Assembly: GCF_000315445.1 (NCBI RefSeq)
Contig: NZ_JH992962.1
Span: 1 to 64,000 of the forward strand
Source: Alloiococcus otitis ATCC 51267
GTDB lineage: Bacteria; Bacillota; Bacilli; Lactobacillales; Carnobacteriaceae_A
Length of the DNA stretch: 64,000 nucleotides
Reading direction: 5' to 3'
In this document: positions 36,579 through 46,060 of the stretch, in pieces
Layout of the letters: every line of letters begins with the position of its first letter
Numbering within the stretch: the first letter of the stretch is position 1
Position numbers and translations under genes: made by a program
Notes under the pieces: model-generated
The model's input: the letters and a program-made list of their open reading frames with translations, nothing else
Databases searched by the model: none
What the model was told of the DNA's origin: nothing

Positions 36579-38006
36579 ATGATTAAAGTCTATAATACTT
36601 TGACCAATAAAAAAGAACCCTTTAAAACCATTGAAGAAGGCAAGGTGACCATGTATGTCTGTGGGCCGACTGTTTACAACTATATTCATATTGGGAATGC
36701 TCGGTCAGCTGTTGCCTTTGATACCATCCGCAAATACTTAGAATACCGGGGCTACCAGGTCAAGTATGTCTCAAATTTTACCGACGTGGACGACAAGATT
36801 ATCAAGGCTGCCCAGGACATGAACTTGGAACCCAGCCAAGTAACAAGCCAGTTTATTGATGCCTTTTTCGAAGACACAGAGGCCTTAAATGTTAGACGGG
36901 CGGATGCCCATCCTACAGTTACCGAAAATATAGACAATATTATAGACTTCAACCAAGTCTTAATTGACAAGGGCTATGCTTATGAATCTGAAGGGGATGT
37001 CTACTACCGAACCCGGAAATTTAAAGACTACGGCAAGTTAAGCGGGATTTCGGTTGACCAACTCGCTAGTGGTGCCAGCAACCGCTTAGATGAGGCTGAC
37101 CGGGATAAAAAAGAAGACCCACTAGACTTTGCCTTGTGGAAGCAGGCCAAGCCAGGGGAAATTTACTGGGATTCTCCTTGGGGGCAAGGTCGACCAGGCT
37201 GGCATATTGAATGCTCGGTTATGGCCAGCCAAGAATTAGGCGATACCATTGATATCCACGCAGGAGGCCAGGATCTACAATTCCCCCACCATGAAAATGA
37301 AATCGCCCAGTCTGAAGGCAAAAGTGGCCAAGCCTTTGCCAATTACTGGCTCCACAACGGCTTTGTCACCATGAACGACGAAAAGATGTCCAAGTCCTTG
37401 GGCAACTTTAAACTGGTCCACGACTTGAGAAAAATCCATAATCCCCAAACCCTTCGCTTTTTCCTAGCCTCGGCCCACTACCGCAGACCCATCAATTATT
37501 CCGAAGAGGCCATACATGAAGCCAAGCAAAATTTGAACCGTATTAAGACAGCCTTGGCCAATGCCCGCCACCGTTTGCAGACAGCCCAGGGTACTTTGCA
37601 AGAAGACCAAGAAGATATCACAGCTTGGCAAAATCTTAAGGATAGCTTTATCCAGGATATGGACGACGACTTCCAGGCTCAAAACGGAATAGCAGACCTT
37701 TATGAAATGATCGCTAGTCTCAACCGCTATATTGCTAGAGACCAGGTATCTAAGCAGGTAATTGACCTTTACCTGGAAGACTTAAAAGCCATCCTCTATA
37801 TCTTCGGGGTAGAAGATGTTGAAGCAGAAGAGGATTTATTAGATGGGGAAATCGAAGCCCTCATCGAAGAGCGCCAGCAAGCTCGAGCTGACCGTAACTT
37901 TGACCGGGCTGATGAAATCAGGGATGACCTCCGTGACCGGGGGATTATCTTAGAAGATACCCCTCATGGTGTGCGTTGGAAACGGGAGTCTCGGGATGAA
38001 GAATAA
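36579..38006 (+). CDS. cysS: Cysteinyl-tRNA synthetase
   Basis: Class I tRNA synthetase with the HIGH motif '[11 protein letters not shown]', the zinc-binding 'CGPTVYN' and 'IECSVMA', '[10 protein letters not shown]' and KMSKS in '[12 protein letters not shown]'. A frame continues upstream to 36564, but ATG 36579 lies 8 bases after GGAGG and gives the family start MIKVYNTLT. It has 475 residues. The mrnC start lies inside its last codons. Confidence 0.95.
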   Translation: MIKVYNTLTNKKEPFKTIEEGKVTMYVCGPTVYNYIHIGNARSAVAFDTIRKYLEYRGYQVKYVSNFTDVDDKIIKAAQDMNLEPSQVTSQFIDAFFEDTEALNVRRADAHPTVTENIDNIIDFNQVLIDKGYAYESEGDVYYRTRKFKDYGKLSGISVDQLASGASNRLDEADRDKKEDPLDFALWKQAKPGEIYWDSPWGQGRPGWHIECSVMASQELGDTIDIHAGGQDLQFPHHENEIAQSEGKSGQAFANYWLHNGFVTMNDEKMSKSLGNFKLVHDLRKIHNPQTLRFFLASAHYRRPINYSEEAIHEAKQNLNRIKTALANARHRLQTAQGTLQEDQEDITAWQNLKDSFIQDMDDDFQAQNGIADLYEMIASLNRYIARDQVSKQVIDLYLEDLKAILYIFGVEDVEAEEDLLDGEIEALIEERQQARADRNFDRADEIRDDLRDRGIILEDTPHGVRWKRESRDEE

Positions 38007-38394
38007 GGATGTCCAACTCTTAAACGGACTAGCCCTGGCTTATATGGGGGATGCGGTTTACGATCTATATATCAGACGCTACTTACTGGAGAAAGGATCG
38101 ACCAAACCTAACCGTCTCCACCAAAGCGCAACCCACTATGTTTCAGCCAAGGCCCAGGCAAGGCTCATTGACCAGGCCTTGGACCAAGACCTTTTGACGT
38201 CTGAGGAGCTTGGAATTTTTAAAAGAGGCCGGAATGCTAAGAGCCACTCCAAGGCCAAAAATGCTAGCCAGGCAGACTACAATAAATCTTCTGGCTTTGA
38301 AGCGGTTATGGGCTATCTTTATTTAACTGGCCAAGAAGGACGGCTGGAAGAATTAATTAACTGGTGTATCCAGACTGTAGAAGTAGACCTCTAG
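37996..38394 (+). CDS. mrnC: Mini-ribonuclease III
   Basis: MrnC matures 23S rRNA in Firmicutes. It is an RNase III catalytic domain without the RNA-binding domain ('[19 protein letters not shown]', '[19 protein letters not shown]', '[13 protein letters not shown]' with the acidic site residues). The 132-residue length is normal. The ATG at 37996 overlaps cysS by 11 bases, the conserved cysS-mrnC coupling. A longer frame from 37966 would only add residues encoded inside cysS. Confidence 0.93.
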   Translation: MKNKDVQLLNGLALAYMGDAVYDLYIRRYLLEKGSTKPNRLHQSATHYVSAKAQARLIDQALDQDLLTSEELGIFKRGRNAKSHSKAKNASQADYNKSSGFEAVMGYLYLTGQEGRLEELINWCIQTVEVDL

Positions 38395-38437
38395 GGGGAG
38401 CCTTGCCCTTGCTGTTCAAGTAATTTTCAAGGCTGCC

Positions 38438-38795
38438 TGCCCTTGCTCAACTGACTTTTTGACAATGCCCGTCCTAGTTTACTTGAGTCTGGAACCATTC
38501 CCGTCGTTTAATAAAGCCCGGATGCTGTCCGTCGTTTTTCAGTTTAGCCGGATCATGTCCTTGTTGTTTAATAAAGCTCTGCGACTGGCCCGTTGTCGTT
38601 TAACTAAGTTGCAAACTATGTTCGCTGATGTTTAATAAAGATTTACGAGTGGTCCGTTGTTTTTCAGTTTAGCCGGATCAATCCATTGTTGCTTAATAAA
38701 GCTCTACGACTTGCCTGTCGTTTTTTTAAATGAGCCTCGAACCATGATCGCAGTTAAACAAAGCCCCACATTGCCCGTCGTTTTTCAATTATTGG
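38438..38795. repeat. Degenerate tandem array, about 12 units of ~31 bases
   Basis: Units begin near 38438, 38470, 38502, 38530, 38561, 38591, 38624, 38655, 38685, 38716, 38750 and 38776. The common pattern is CGTYGTTTAATAAAGCYC with a variable tail ending in GGCC or GTCC. Alternate units (CGTYGTTTTTCAGTTTAGCC at 38530 and 38655) recur 125 bases apart, a higher-order repeat. It fills the gap between mrnC and rlmB up to the rlmB ribosome binding site. No constant repeat with unique spacers exists, so it is not CRISPR. Confidence 0.75.
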
Positions 38796-38804
38796 GAGGA
38801 AACC

Positions 38805-39551
38805 ATGACCAAGCAAGAAAGTGAAATCGTATTTGGCCGCCATCCAGTCCTGGAAGCCTTGAAGTCAGGCCGGCAAGTTAACAAGGTCTTTATCCAGGAT
38901 GGGGCGGGAGCACAAGCCTTGAAGGAAATCCACCATTTTGCCAAGGAGAAAAAAATCCAGGTCAGTTTTGCCCCTAAAAACAAGCTGGACCAGCTTGTTT
39001 CAGGCCAAAACCACCAGGGGGTCGTCTTAACTGCCAGCCCCGTAGCCTATGCTAGTATCGACGACCTCTATAAAGTGGCCAGGGACAAGGAAGAAGACCC
39101 CTTCTTTTTAATCTTGGATGGAATAGAAGATCCTCATAATTTAGGTTCCATTTTGCGGACAGCTGACGCTAGCGGGGTCCATGGCCTCATCATTCCTAAC
39201 CGCCGGGCAGTTGGCTTAACCGCAACAGTTTCCAAGGCTTCGACCGGTGCCATTGAACATGTCCCGGTTGCCCGGGTCAGCAATATCAACCAAACCATCA
39301 AAAAATTGAAGGACGATGGCTTTTGGATTTTTGGAACGGATGTAGAAGGAGAAGACTACCGGCAATGGAACGTCTCAGGACCCATCGCCTTGGTGGTAGG
39401 CAATGAGGGACAAGGCATTTCCCATCTGGTCAAGGAAAATGTGGACCAAATGCTTACTATTCCTATGACCGGGCATGTCCAAAGTTTGAACGCCAGCGTT
39501 GCTTCTGCCATCTTAATGTATGAAGTCTACCGAAAACGAAAACCTCAATAA
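38805..39551 (+). CDS. rlmB: 23S rRNA (guanosine-2'-O)-methyltransferase RlmB
   Basis: RlmB methylates G2251 of 23S rRNA. The SpoU-type 248-residue protein starts 'IVFGRHPVLEALKSGRQVNK' and has the knot motifs 'DGIEDPHNLGSILRTADASG', 'VVGNEGQGIS' and 'IPMTGHVQSLNASVA'. GGGAGG lies 7 bases before the ATG. The position after mrnC is conserved in Firmicutes (yacO). A terminator follows. Confidence 0.95.
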   Translation: MTKQESEIVFGRHPVLEALKSGRQVNKVFIQDGAGAQALKEIHHFAKEKKIQVSFAPKNKLDQLVSGQNHQGVVLTASPVAYASIDDLYKVARDKEEDPFFLILDGIEDPHNLGSILRTADASGVHGLIIPNRRAVGLTATVSKASTGAIEHVPVARVSNINQTIKKLKDDGFWIFGTDVEGEDYRQWNVSGPIALVVGNEGQGISHLVKENVDQMLTIPMTGHVQSLNASVASAILMYEVYRKRKPQ

Positions 39552-39558
39552 GATAGTC

Positions 39559-39597
39559 AACCCCCAACTTGCAGGGAGATGTAAGTTGGGGGTTTTA
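39559..39597 (+). terminator. rlmB terminator
   Basis: AACCCCCAACTT pairs with AAGTTGGGGGTT around a 12-base loop, followed by TTTT, 8 bases after the rlmB stop codon. Confidence 0.9.
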
Positions 39598-39732
39598 GTT
39601 TGATGAGAAGGGAGCTAGTAGTCGATTTTGAAATTTTGTGTAGGTTAAGACTAAGCTAGTAAGGTAAATAAAGGTGAATAACTGAAGGGCGCCAATCGGG
39701 TAACCATACGGTACTTTCGGGGTTGAAAGGAG

Positions 39733-39858
39733 CAATTGCTGAAGCAATAAAGGAGTTCTGGAGCAAGAAGACGACAATTGCTCAGCTATAAGCGAGTTAT
39801 GGGACAACAAGGTGACCAATTGTAGCTCGATAAACGAGTTAGTCGCTAGGAGGGCCGC
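39733..39858. repeat. Three-unit 42-base tandem repeat
   Basis: CAATTG recurs at 39733, 39775 and 39817, exactly 42 bases apart, each followed by a GCT/AGC-rich stretch, ATAA and CGAGTT. Because 42 is a multiple of three, a 128-codon frame (39595-39981, minus) stays open through it; that frame lacks a good ribosome binding site and looks like a by-product. The array lies between the rlmB and ppk terminators. Confidence 0.7.
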
Positions 39859-39913
39859 AAGTAAAATAAAGTGGAGGCCTTCAAAGCAAAGTGCGGGCCA
39901 AAGTCGGCATAGA

Positions 39914-39944
39914 AAAACAGCTACCGCACCGCGGTAGCTGTTTG
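39914..39944 (-). terminator. ppk terminator
   Basis: AAACAGCTACCGC pairs with GCGGTAGCTGTTT with a very small loop and a T-run in the minus direction, about 45 bases after the ppk stop codon. Confidence 0.88.
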
Positions 39945-39987
39945 AAAATTGACTAAGGCTGGCGAGGCCAAATTTTATCAATAAGTT

Positions 39988-42126
39988 TTACCGGAGTAAT
40001 TTTTCAGAGAGGCGGGCGAACCAATTTTTCCGTTCTTTTTCTTTCCGCTCTTTTTTGAGATTTTGGGATTTTTTCAAGAGGGAGTTTTGGACACTAATTG
40101 CTTCTTCGCCTTCTTTGGGTTGCTCTTGGCTGTAATTACCGTCACTGTCCAGGACCCAAGCCTTGGTATTGTCACTCAGGTAAAGGTCTAAGAGGTCGAT
40201 AATGTGCTGGGCCCAGTTCTTGTCCATGACTGGGAAAGCTAGTTCTACCCGACGAATCATATTCCGGGTCATCATATCGGCAGAAGAAAGATAGAGTTTT
40301 TCTTGGCCATTTTGGTAGAAGTAATAGATCCGGCTATGTTCTAAGAAGCGGCCGACTATGGATCGAACTGTGATATTTTCACTCACACCCTTGACTCCAG
40401 GAATTAAGCAGCAAATCCCTCGAACGATTAGGTCGATTTTGACCCCTTCCTGGCTGGCTTCAAAGAGCTTCAAGATGATGACCTTGTCTGTTAAGGAGTT
40501 CATCTTGGCAATAATGTGGCCGTTGCCATGTTTTTTGTGGGAGGCAATTTCATTGTTAATTTTTTCGATAAAGGTGTCCCGGATTTCAAAGGGGGAAACA
40601 TGGAGGTGGTTGTAGTCGGGCTGTTCAGAATAACCACTCAGGTAGTTAAAGAACTTAGCCACATCTTCGGTTAAGTCTGGTTGGCTGGTAATGATCCCCA
40701 TGTCGGTATAGAGGTTGGCGGTTTTTTCGTTGTAGTTACCGGTCCCTAGATGGGCATAACGGCGGAAGCCATTAGGGGTTTTCTTAACCACTAGGGTTGC
40801 CTTACTGTGGGTTTTTAACTCCTCCATACCGTAGATGATGTGGACTCCAGCTTCCTCGAGTTCCTTAGCCCAGTGGACATTGTTAGCTTCATCAAAACGG
40901 GCTTTGAGTTCTACCAGAGCGGTTACTTTAATCCCTCTTTTGGCTGCTTTTTTCATGGCAGCTACCAGCGGGGAATCCTTGGAGACCCGGTAAAGGGTCA
41001 TCTTAATGGCAATGGTGTTGGGGTCGTCGGCTGATTTTTCAATCATCTCGATGATGGGTTTGAAGGAATCGTAAGGGTGGTGGAGGAAGATATCCTGCTT
41101 GTCAGCCACATCAAAAACCGACCGTCTGATTAAAACGGGTGGGTAGGTTGGGCTGAAAGGCTCAAAGGTCAGGTCTGGGTGAACGTCTTCCAAGAGGTCG
41201 TAGAGGTCCATTAGAAAGGTCAAGTCTAGAGGACCATCTAGGGCATAAACGTCACGTTCTAGGAGATCCAACTCTTCCATTAAAAAGGCAACATCGTCGG
41301 CATAGCGAGGGTCGGCGTCCCGGGTATCAACTTCTAAGCGGACAGCCATCCCGTTCTTCCGCCGTTCAATGTAGTCTTCAATAACAGATAAGAGGTCTTC
41401 CGCTCCTTGCTCTTGTAGTTCTAAGTCAGCATTCCGGGTGATACGGAAAAAGAAAGAATACTGGACTTGGAAGCCCTTGAAGAGGGCATCGATGTTTTGC
41501 CGGATAATATCTTCAATCAAGACATATTTTTCTTCACCATTCAACTTGATCTGCTGGATTCGGTCTAAGAGAGACGGAACTGGCACAATAGCGATAAAAG
41601 GATTGCCGTCTCGCTCAAGTTTGACGAAAATATGGATCAGGCCGTCATTCAGATGGGGGAAGGGGCGGTAAGCATCAATGCCGTAGGGGGTGATGCCTGG
41701 TTGGATATTTTCAGCGAAATAATCCCGCAAGGCCTGGCTGTCTAAGCCTTCAAGTAGCTGGGTTTCTGGTGCCTTGACGCCAGCTTCTTTGAGCTCGGCC
41801 ATTTTTTTCTTGTAGAGGCCATATTGGTATTTGACATTTTTTTCATTGCGACTAGCAATTTCGTCTAATTGTCTATTGGGAGACCATTGCTTTTTGGTAT
41901 CCGGATCTGTAACCCCTAATTTTGATTGGTCTTGGAGACCAGCCACCCTAACTCGGACAAATTCATCCAGGTTGGAAGACCCGATGGAAATAAATTTCAA
42001 TTGTTCAAGCAAGGGGTTGCGGTCATCTTCGGCTTGGGCGATAACCCGTTCATTGAAATCTAACCATGATAACTCACGGTTCTCAAAATACTTTGGATCA
42101 CTAAAATCAACCCTTTGGGAAACCAT
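39988..42126 (-). CDS. ppk: Polyphosphate kinase
   Basis: Ppk makes inorganic polyphosphate from ATP, reversibly. The 712-residue protein begins 'YFENRELSWLDFNERVIAQA' and has the two phospholipase-D-like halves, with active-site His in 'LKTHSKATLVV' and 'YAHLGTGNYNEKTA', and 'LVELKARFDEANN'. The C-terminus adds a basic tail. It follows ppx in the same direction, separated by 130 bases with several small hairpins, so both are probably one operon. Confidence 0.95.
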   Translation of the reverse strand: MVSQRVDFSDPKYFENRELSWLDFNERVIAQAEDDRNPLLEQLKFISIGSSNLDEFVRVRVAGLQDQSKLGVTDPDTKKQWSPNRQLDEIASRNEKNVKYQYGLYKKKMAELKEAGVKAPETQLLEGLDSQALRDYFAENIQPGITPYGIDAYRPFPHLNDGLIHIFVKLERDGNPFIAIVPVPSLLDRIQQIKLNGEEKYVLIEDIIRQNIDALFKGFQVQYSFFFRITRNADLELQEQGAEDLLSVIEDYIERRKNGMAVRLEVDTRDADPRYADDVAFLMEELDLLERDVYALDGPLDLTFLMDLYDLLEDVHPDLTFEPFSPTYPPVLIRRSVFDVADKQDIFLHHPYDSFKPIIEMIEKSADDPNTIAIKMTLYRVSKDSPLVAAMKKAAKRGIKVTALVELKARFDEANNVHWAKELEEAGVHIIYGMEELKTHSKATLVVKKTPNGFRRYAHLGTGNYNEKTANLYTDMGIITSQPDLTEDVAKFFNYLSGYSEQPDYNHLHVSPFEIRDTFIEKINNEIASHKKHGNGHIIAKMNSLTDKVIILKLFEASQEGVKIDLIVRGICCLIPGVKGVSENITVRSIVGRFLEHSRIYYFYQNGQEKLYLSSADMMTRNMIRRVELAFPVMDKNWAQHIIDLLDLYLSDNTKAWVLDSDGNYSQEQPKEGEEAISVQNSLLKKSQNLKKERKEKERKNWFARLSEKLLR

Positions 42127-42149
42127 CTATCATAACTCCTTATAAAGTG

Positions 42150-42231
42150 TATTGGGAGATTTTAATCTCCCTCGATGCCCCCCTTTAGAGGGGCCATGCC
42201 CTTTCATTATAAGCTATTATGGGCTTATAAG
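42150..42231 (-). other. Hairpin cluster between ppx and ppk
   Basis: Three short inverted repeats follow one another: GGGAGATTTTAATCTCCC (42150-42167), CCCCCTTTAGAGGGG near 42180 and TTATAAGC..GGCTTATAA near 42211-42231. None has a convincing T-run toward ppk. They may be RNA processing or stabilising elements between the two polyphosphate genes. Confidence 0.45.
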
Positions 42232-42256
42232 CTAATAATTACAATTTCTTAGCTAC

Positions 42257-43816
42257 TTACTGGTCATCCTGGGCATCGATAAAATGAATGTCAACCTTGT
42301 CGCCGATGACCCGCTCTAGATGGTTGCGTTGCTTTTCGGCCCGGTAACGTTCGGCGATGATATTGCCCTTATATCTAACGGTCAGATTATAACCTTCTTT
42401 TCCTTTTTCTAGGGCGATGTTTTCGACCGTATTAACATGGGAGTCGTTGAGAGCTTCAGCAAATTTGGCTAGAGAGCCTAGACAGAGGATCATGTCTAAC
42501 TCATCTTGAGTGAACCAGTCGCTGGTCGACTTGGTGTACTGGTGGAAGAGGGACTTGTTCTTATAACTTGCAATCAAGGCCAATTTCACCCGGTCTTTAT
42601 GGGTAAAGCCCTTTAAGTTGGTGTTGGAGATCAGGTAGAAGGTGTGTTGGGATTCGGCCTTGTCTTCGATCACCTTGCCTAGGTAGTAAAGGGCTGCCCC
42701 AAAGTGGGCGAATTCAACGTCTAAGATAGAGGGGTGGAGGATGTCCAAGTCAGCTAAAACATCCAGTAGCCGGCTCATAATATTCATGCGTTGGCTAGCC
42801 GGCAAGTCCATCATCCGGTACTGCTTGGCCATCCGGTAGACTGTTTGCTGTTGGATAAAGTGCAAAGAGTAGGGGTGGTAGGGCAGCTGGTTGATGTATT
42901 CAATAATGAGACCTTCTCGGATCCCGTAGCTGGAGACAACAAAGGCCGTCGCACCCATAGCCTTAAATAATTCAAGGAAGACGAGGGTAGCGGGAATGAT
43001 AATATCCCGGCGGTCAGAGGACAAACCGTCCAAGTCTGATAGGTCTTTAAAGGAGGTCTCAGCAAAGGTACGAAAGACCTGGTCCAAGCCTGCCTGGTCC
43101 ATTGAGTAGCCGTGAATACCTGCCAGTGGATAGTCCTCCTGGTGCTGGTAAACTTCCGCAATATTTCGGGCTGATCCTCCAATCCCAATCAGGGGCACCT
43201 GGCAGTCTTTTAGCCAAGGGAATTCCTGGAATTGGTCGGCGACCCACTTACTGGCCTTTTTGATGGCCTTGGCATCATTGTGGTCCTTGTCTTGGAAAAA
43301 ATGTTGTTTTAAGCTGACAGTCCCAAAGGGAAAACTATGGCTGGCCCGGACTTGCTTGTCCTTAAAGAGGGTTAATTCGGTAGAACCACCACCGATGTCA
43401 ATGCTGATCCCATCTTGGATAGGGAGGGTGTGGCGGACAGCATAGTTACCGTAGTAGGCTTCTTTTTTCTCAGAAAGTAGTTCCAAGTCGACTCCAGTTT
43501 TCTCCTTAACCCGCTGCAGGATCCGGATGGCGTTGTCGGATTGTCGGATGGCAGCTGTGGCGATGGGGATGAGCTGCTTAATCTGGTAGAGCTTGGCAAT
43601 ATCAGCGTAATTTTTTAGGATGTCGATTAAGAGGTCAACCCCCTGGTCAGACATCATGGTCCCATCTAGGTACTGGGCTAGTCGTGCTGGGTTTTTAATG
43701 TTTAAAATCTCTCTAAAACTATTGACAGCATCGATTTCAAAGATGACCAGGCGGATGGTGTTAGACCCGACATCAATCAAGCCGATGCGGTTAGCTTGCT
43801 TGTTTTGATGAACCAA
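42257..43816 (-). CDS. ppx: Exopolyphosphatase, Ppx/GppA family
   Basis: Ppx removes phosphate from polyphosphate ends; GppA-like members also act on pppGpp. The 519-residue protein has the actin-fold N-terminus 'IGLIDVGSNTIRLVIF', the phosphate loop 'SIDIGGGSTELTLF' and a C-terminal HD-like helical part (about 310-500). The start is TTG with GGAG 8 bases upstream. The ppx-ppk pairing sets polyphosphate level by opposing activities. GppA activity cannot be ruled out. Confidence 0.9.
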   Translation of the reverse strand: MVHQNKQANRIGLIDVGSNTIRLVIFEIDAVNSFREILNIKNPARLAQYLDGTMMSDQGVDLLIDILKNYADIAKLYQIKQLIPIATAAIRQSDNAIRILQRVKEKTGVDLELLSEKKEAYYGNYAVRHTLPIQDGISIDIGGGSTELTLFKDKQVRASHSFPFGTVSLKQHFFQDKDHNDAKAIKKASKWVADQFQEFPWLKDCQVPLIGIGGSARNIAEVYQHQEDYPLAGIHGYSMDQAGLDQVFRTFAETSFKDLSDLDGLSSDRRDIIIPATLVFLELFKAMGATAFVVSSYGIREGLIIEYINQLPYHPYSLHFIQQQTVYRMAKQYRMMDLPASQRMNIMSRLLDVLADLDILHPSILDVEFAHFGAALYYLGKVIEDKAESQHTFYLISNTNLKGFTHKDRVKLALIASYKNKSLFHQYTKSTSDWFTQDELDMILCLGSLAKFAEALNDSHVNTVENIALEKGKEGYNLTVRYKGNIIAERYRAEKQRNHLERVIGDKVDIHFIDAQDDQ

Positions 43817-44064
43817 AATAGGGACTCCAATCTATTTTATACTTAAGACTATCATACTAAAAACAGCCATTACTTGTCTAAGTAAAACCGTTTTCAAATT
43901 AAGCTTTTGAGATCCGACTAAACGAGACTGTCCAGTTGGCAATTCTAGGTCAGTCGAGTAGCCTGGGCTGACTTAAAAGGTAAAATATGGTATACTAATC
44001 AATTGCAAAGGAATAGCCAAGACTCCCTGCAAAGCCAACTATACAGAAAGGGGGATCTGGTCAG
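43817..44064. promoter_or_regulatory. Divergent promoter region ppx / uvrC
   Basis: The 248-base gap serves two divergent genes. TATACT at 43991-43996 is a likely -10 box for uvrC, with a weak -35 region. AAAGGGGG precedes the uvrC start. No LexA-like operator was recognised with confidence. Confidence 0.4.
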
Positions 44065-45861
44065 ATGGCTAATGAAAGAGTCGAAAATAAGCTAAAAGTC
44101 TTACCCGGCAAGCCGGGCTGCTATTTGATGAAGGATAAGGACGGGCATATTATCTACATCGGCAAGGCCAAAAACTTGAAGAACCGAGTCCGGTCTTACT
44201 TTAAGAGTAGTCATACCGGGAAAACAGCCCGCTTGGTGAGTGAAATAGCCGATTTTGAATACATTTTAACCGGTTCAGACAAGGAGGCTCTCTTACTTGA
44301 AGTATCCCTGATCCAAAAACACAAGCCCCAGTATAATATCCTCCTAAAATATGGGACGACCTACCCTTACTTGAAGATTACCAATGAACGGGACCCCAGA
44401 TTGGTGATCGATTCAGAGATCAAAAAAGATGGTGCCAAGTACTTTGGCCCTTATCCTAATGTGGGGGCTGCCATGCAGACCCAGCAACTCCTGCACAAGA
44501 TTTACCCCTTAAGACGGTGTCCCAAAAACCAAAAAAGACCCTGCCTCTACTACCACATGGGGCAGTGTATTGGGCCTTGTGACCATGAGGTTTCCAAGGA
44601 AGAGTACAAGGACCAAATTGCCAAGATTGAGTCCTTTCTCAAAGGAAATGTGAAAGATATCAAGACCGACTTGAAGCAAAAAATGGACGATGCAGCCGCA
44701 AACTTGAACTATGAAGCGGCAGCTGAATTCAGGGACCAAATTTCCTATATCGAAACAACAGTCGAGAAGCAGGCTATTGTCTCCAACGACTTTGTGGAGC
44801 GGGACTTCTTCAACTTTTACATGGACAAGGGCTGGATTTCTATCCAAGTTTTCTTTGTTCGCCAGGCTACCCTGATCAAAAGGGAAGCCGCCATGTTTCC
44901 TTGCTACGACCCGCCTGAAGAGGAATTGATGAGTTTTATTGTCCAGTATTACCAAGAGAAGAACAACTTGTTGCCTAAAGAAATTTTTGTTCCGCCAGGC
45001 TTAGACTTGGACCTCTTGGCTGATATCTTGGACACTAAACTCCATGTCCCCCAAAGAGGGGAGAAAAAACACCTCTTAGACCTTGCTTATAAAAACTCCA
45101 AGCAGGCTCTACAAGAGCGCTTTAACCTCATTGAAATGAAGCAAAGAAAAACCACAGGAGCTGTGAAAGACCTGTCCCAAGCCTTGGGTCTACCCTACCT
45201 TAAACACATTGAAGCCTTTGACCACTCCAACATCCAAGGTACTAATCCCGTTTCGGCCATGGTTGCCTTTAAGGATGGCAAGGAAGACAAGCAAAACTAC
45301 CGCAAGTACAAGGTCAAGACGGTTGAAGGGGCTAATGAGGCAGCCACAACTACCGAGGTCATTCGCAGACGGTTTACCCGGCTCTTGAAAGAAGGCAAGG
45401 CCCTGCCTGACTTGGTCTTAATGGACGGAGGAAAGGTCCAAGTGAATGCCGCTGTCGATGTTATCCACCATGAACTTGGTCAGTCTACCCCAGTGGCCGG
45501 CATGGTTAAGGATGATAAGCATAAGACAGCCGGATTGATCTTTGGCGAAAACTTAGACCCCGTTCCCCTCGACCCAAGAAGCCAGGCTTTCTATTTGGTC
45601 CAACGCATACAGGATGAAGTCCACCGCTTTGCCATTTCCTTTCACCGCAATGTCCGAAGTAAAAACTCCTTTAGTTCGGAACTGGACCAAATCACAGGGG
45701 TAGGCCCCAAAACCAGGACCAAGCTCCTCCGCCACTTCCGGTCTATGAAAAGACTAAAAGAAGCAAGCCTTGATGACATTCGGGAATTGGGGATCAACCG
45801 AAAAGTTGCCCAAAGAATTATCGACTTTTTACACGAAAAAGATAAGGAAGAAGTCAAGTAA
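44065..45861 (+). CDS. uvrC: UvrABC system protein C (excinuclease subunit)
   Basis: UvrC makes both incisions in nucleotide excision repair. The 598-residue protein has the GIY-YIG domain at the start ('GCYLMKDKDGHIIYIGKAKNLKNRVRSYF' region, residues about 15-45), a zinc-like CPKNQKRPCLYYHMGQCIGPC cysteine cluster (four Cys), a UVR motif near 200-235, the RNase H-like domain ('HIEAFDHSNIQGTNPVSAMV') and C-terminal helix-hairpin-helix motifs ('ITGVGPKTRTKLL'). It stands alone between ppx and a terminator. Confidence 0.96.
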   Translation: MANERVENKLKVLPGKPGCYLMKDKDGHIIYIGKAKNLKNRVRSYFKSSHTGKTARLVSEIADFEYILTGSDKEALLLEVSLIQKHKPQYNILLKYGTTYPYLKITNERDPRLVIDSEIKKDGAKYFGPYPNVGAAMQTQQLLHKIYPLRRCPKNQKRPCLYYHMGQCIGPCDHEVSKEEYKDQIAKIESFLKGNVKDIKTDLKQKMDDAAANLNYEAAAEFRDQISYIETTVEKQAIVSNDFVERDFFNFYMDKGWISIQVFFVRQATLIKREAAMFPCYDPPEEELMSFIVQYYQEKNNLLPKEIFVPPGLDLDLLADILDTKLHVPQRGEKKHLLDLAYKNSKQALQERFNLIEMKQRKTTGAVKDLSQALGLPYLKHIEAFDHSNIQGTNPVSAMVAFKDGKEDKQNYRKYKVKTVEGANEAATTTEVIRRRFTRLLKEGKALPDLVLMDGGKVQVNAAVDVIHHELGQSTPVAGMVKDDKHKTAGLIFGENLDPVPLDPRSQAFYLVQRIQDEVHRFAISFHRNVRSKNSFSSELDQITGVGPKTRTKLLRHFRSMKRLKEASLDDIRELGINRKVAQRIIDFLHEKDKEEVK

Positions 45862-45891
45862 GTTGGCTAGGTCTCATTTTCTTAAAGCAAT

Positions 45892-45948
45892 TAAAAAAAC
45901 GCTCCCTTAGAGAAGGTATCCCTTCCCCTAAGGAGGGCGTTTTTTTCT
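45892..45948. terminator. Bidirectional terminator between uvrC and yxjI-like gene
   Basis: AAAAAACGCTCCCTTAG pairs with CTAAGGAGGGCGTTTTTT, with an inner hairpin. It has T-runs on both sides and lies between convergent genes. Confidence 0.9.
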
Positions 45949-46060
45949 TGCTTGTTTTAATCTAGGGCACCGGCTTGGCGGAGGGTGGTTTAATTATAGG
46001 GGAAGGCTTTTTAGATCTTTTATTCTTTATCTAAGTCCCAGGTTGGTTTAAGACCAATTT

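Noticed and set aside
37966-37995. Upstream start of mrnC giving ten extra residues
   Set aside because: These codons lie in the cysS coding region; ATG 37996 yields the conserved family N-terminus.
38438-38795. CRISPR array
   Set aside because: The units are degenerate and adjoin each other; there is no constant repeat alternating with unique spacers, and no cas gene is nearby.
39595-39981. 128-residue minus-strand protein rich in Leu and Ser
   Set aside because: It spans a 42-base tandem repeat and two terminator regions, which explains the open frame; it has no convincing start signal.
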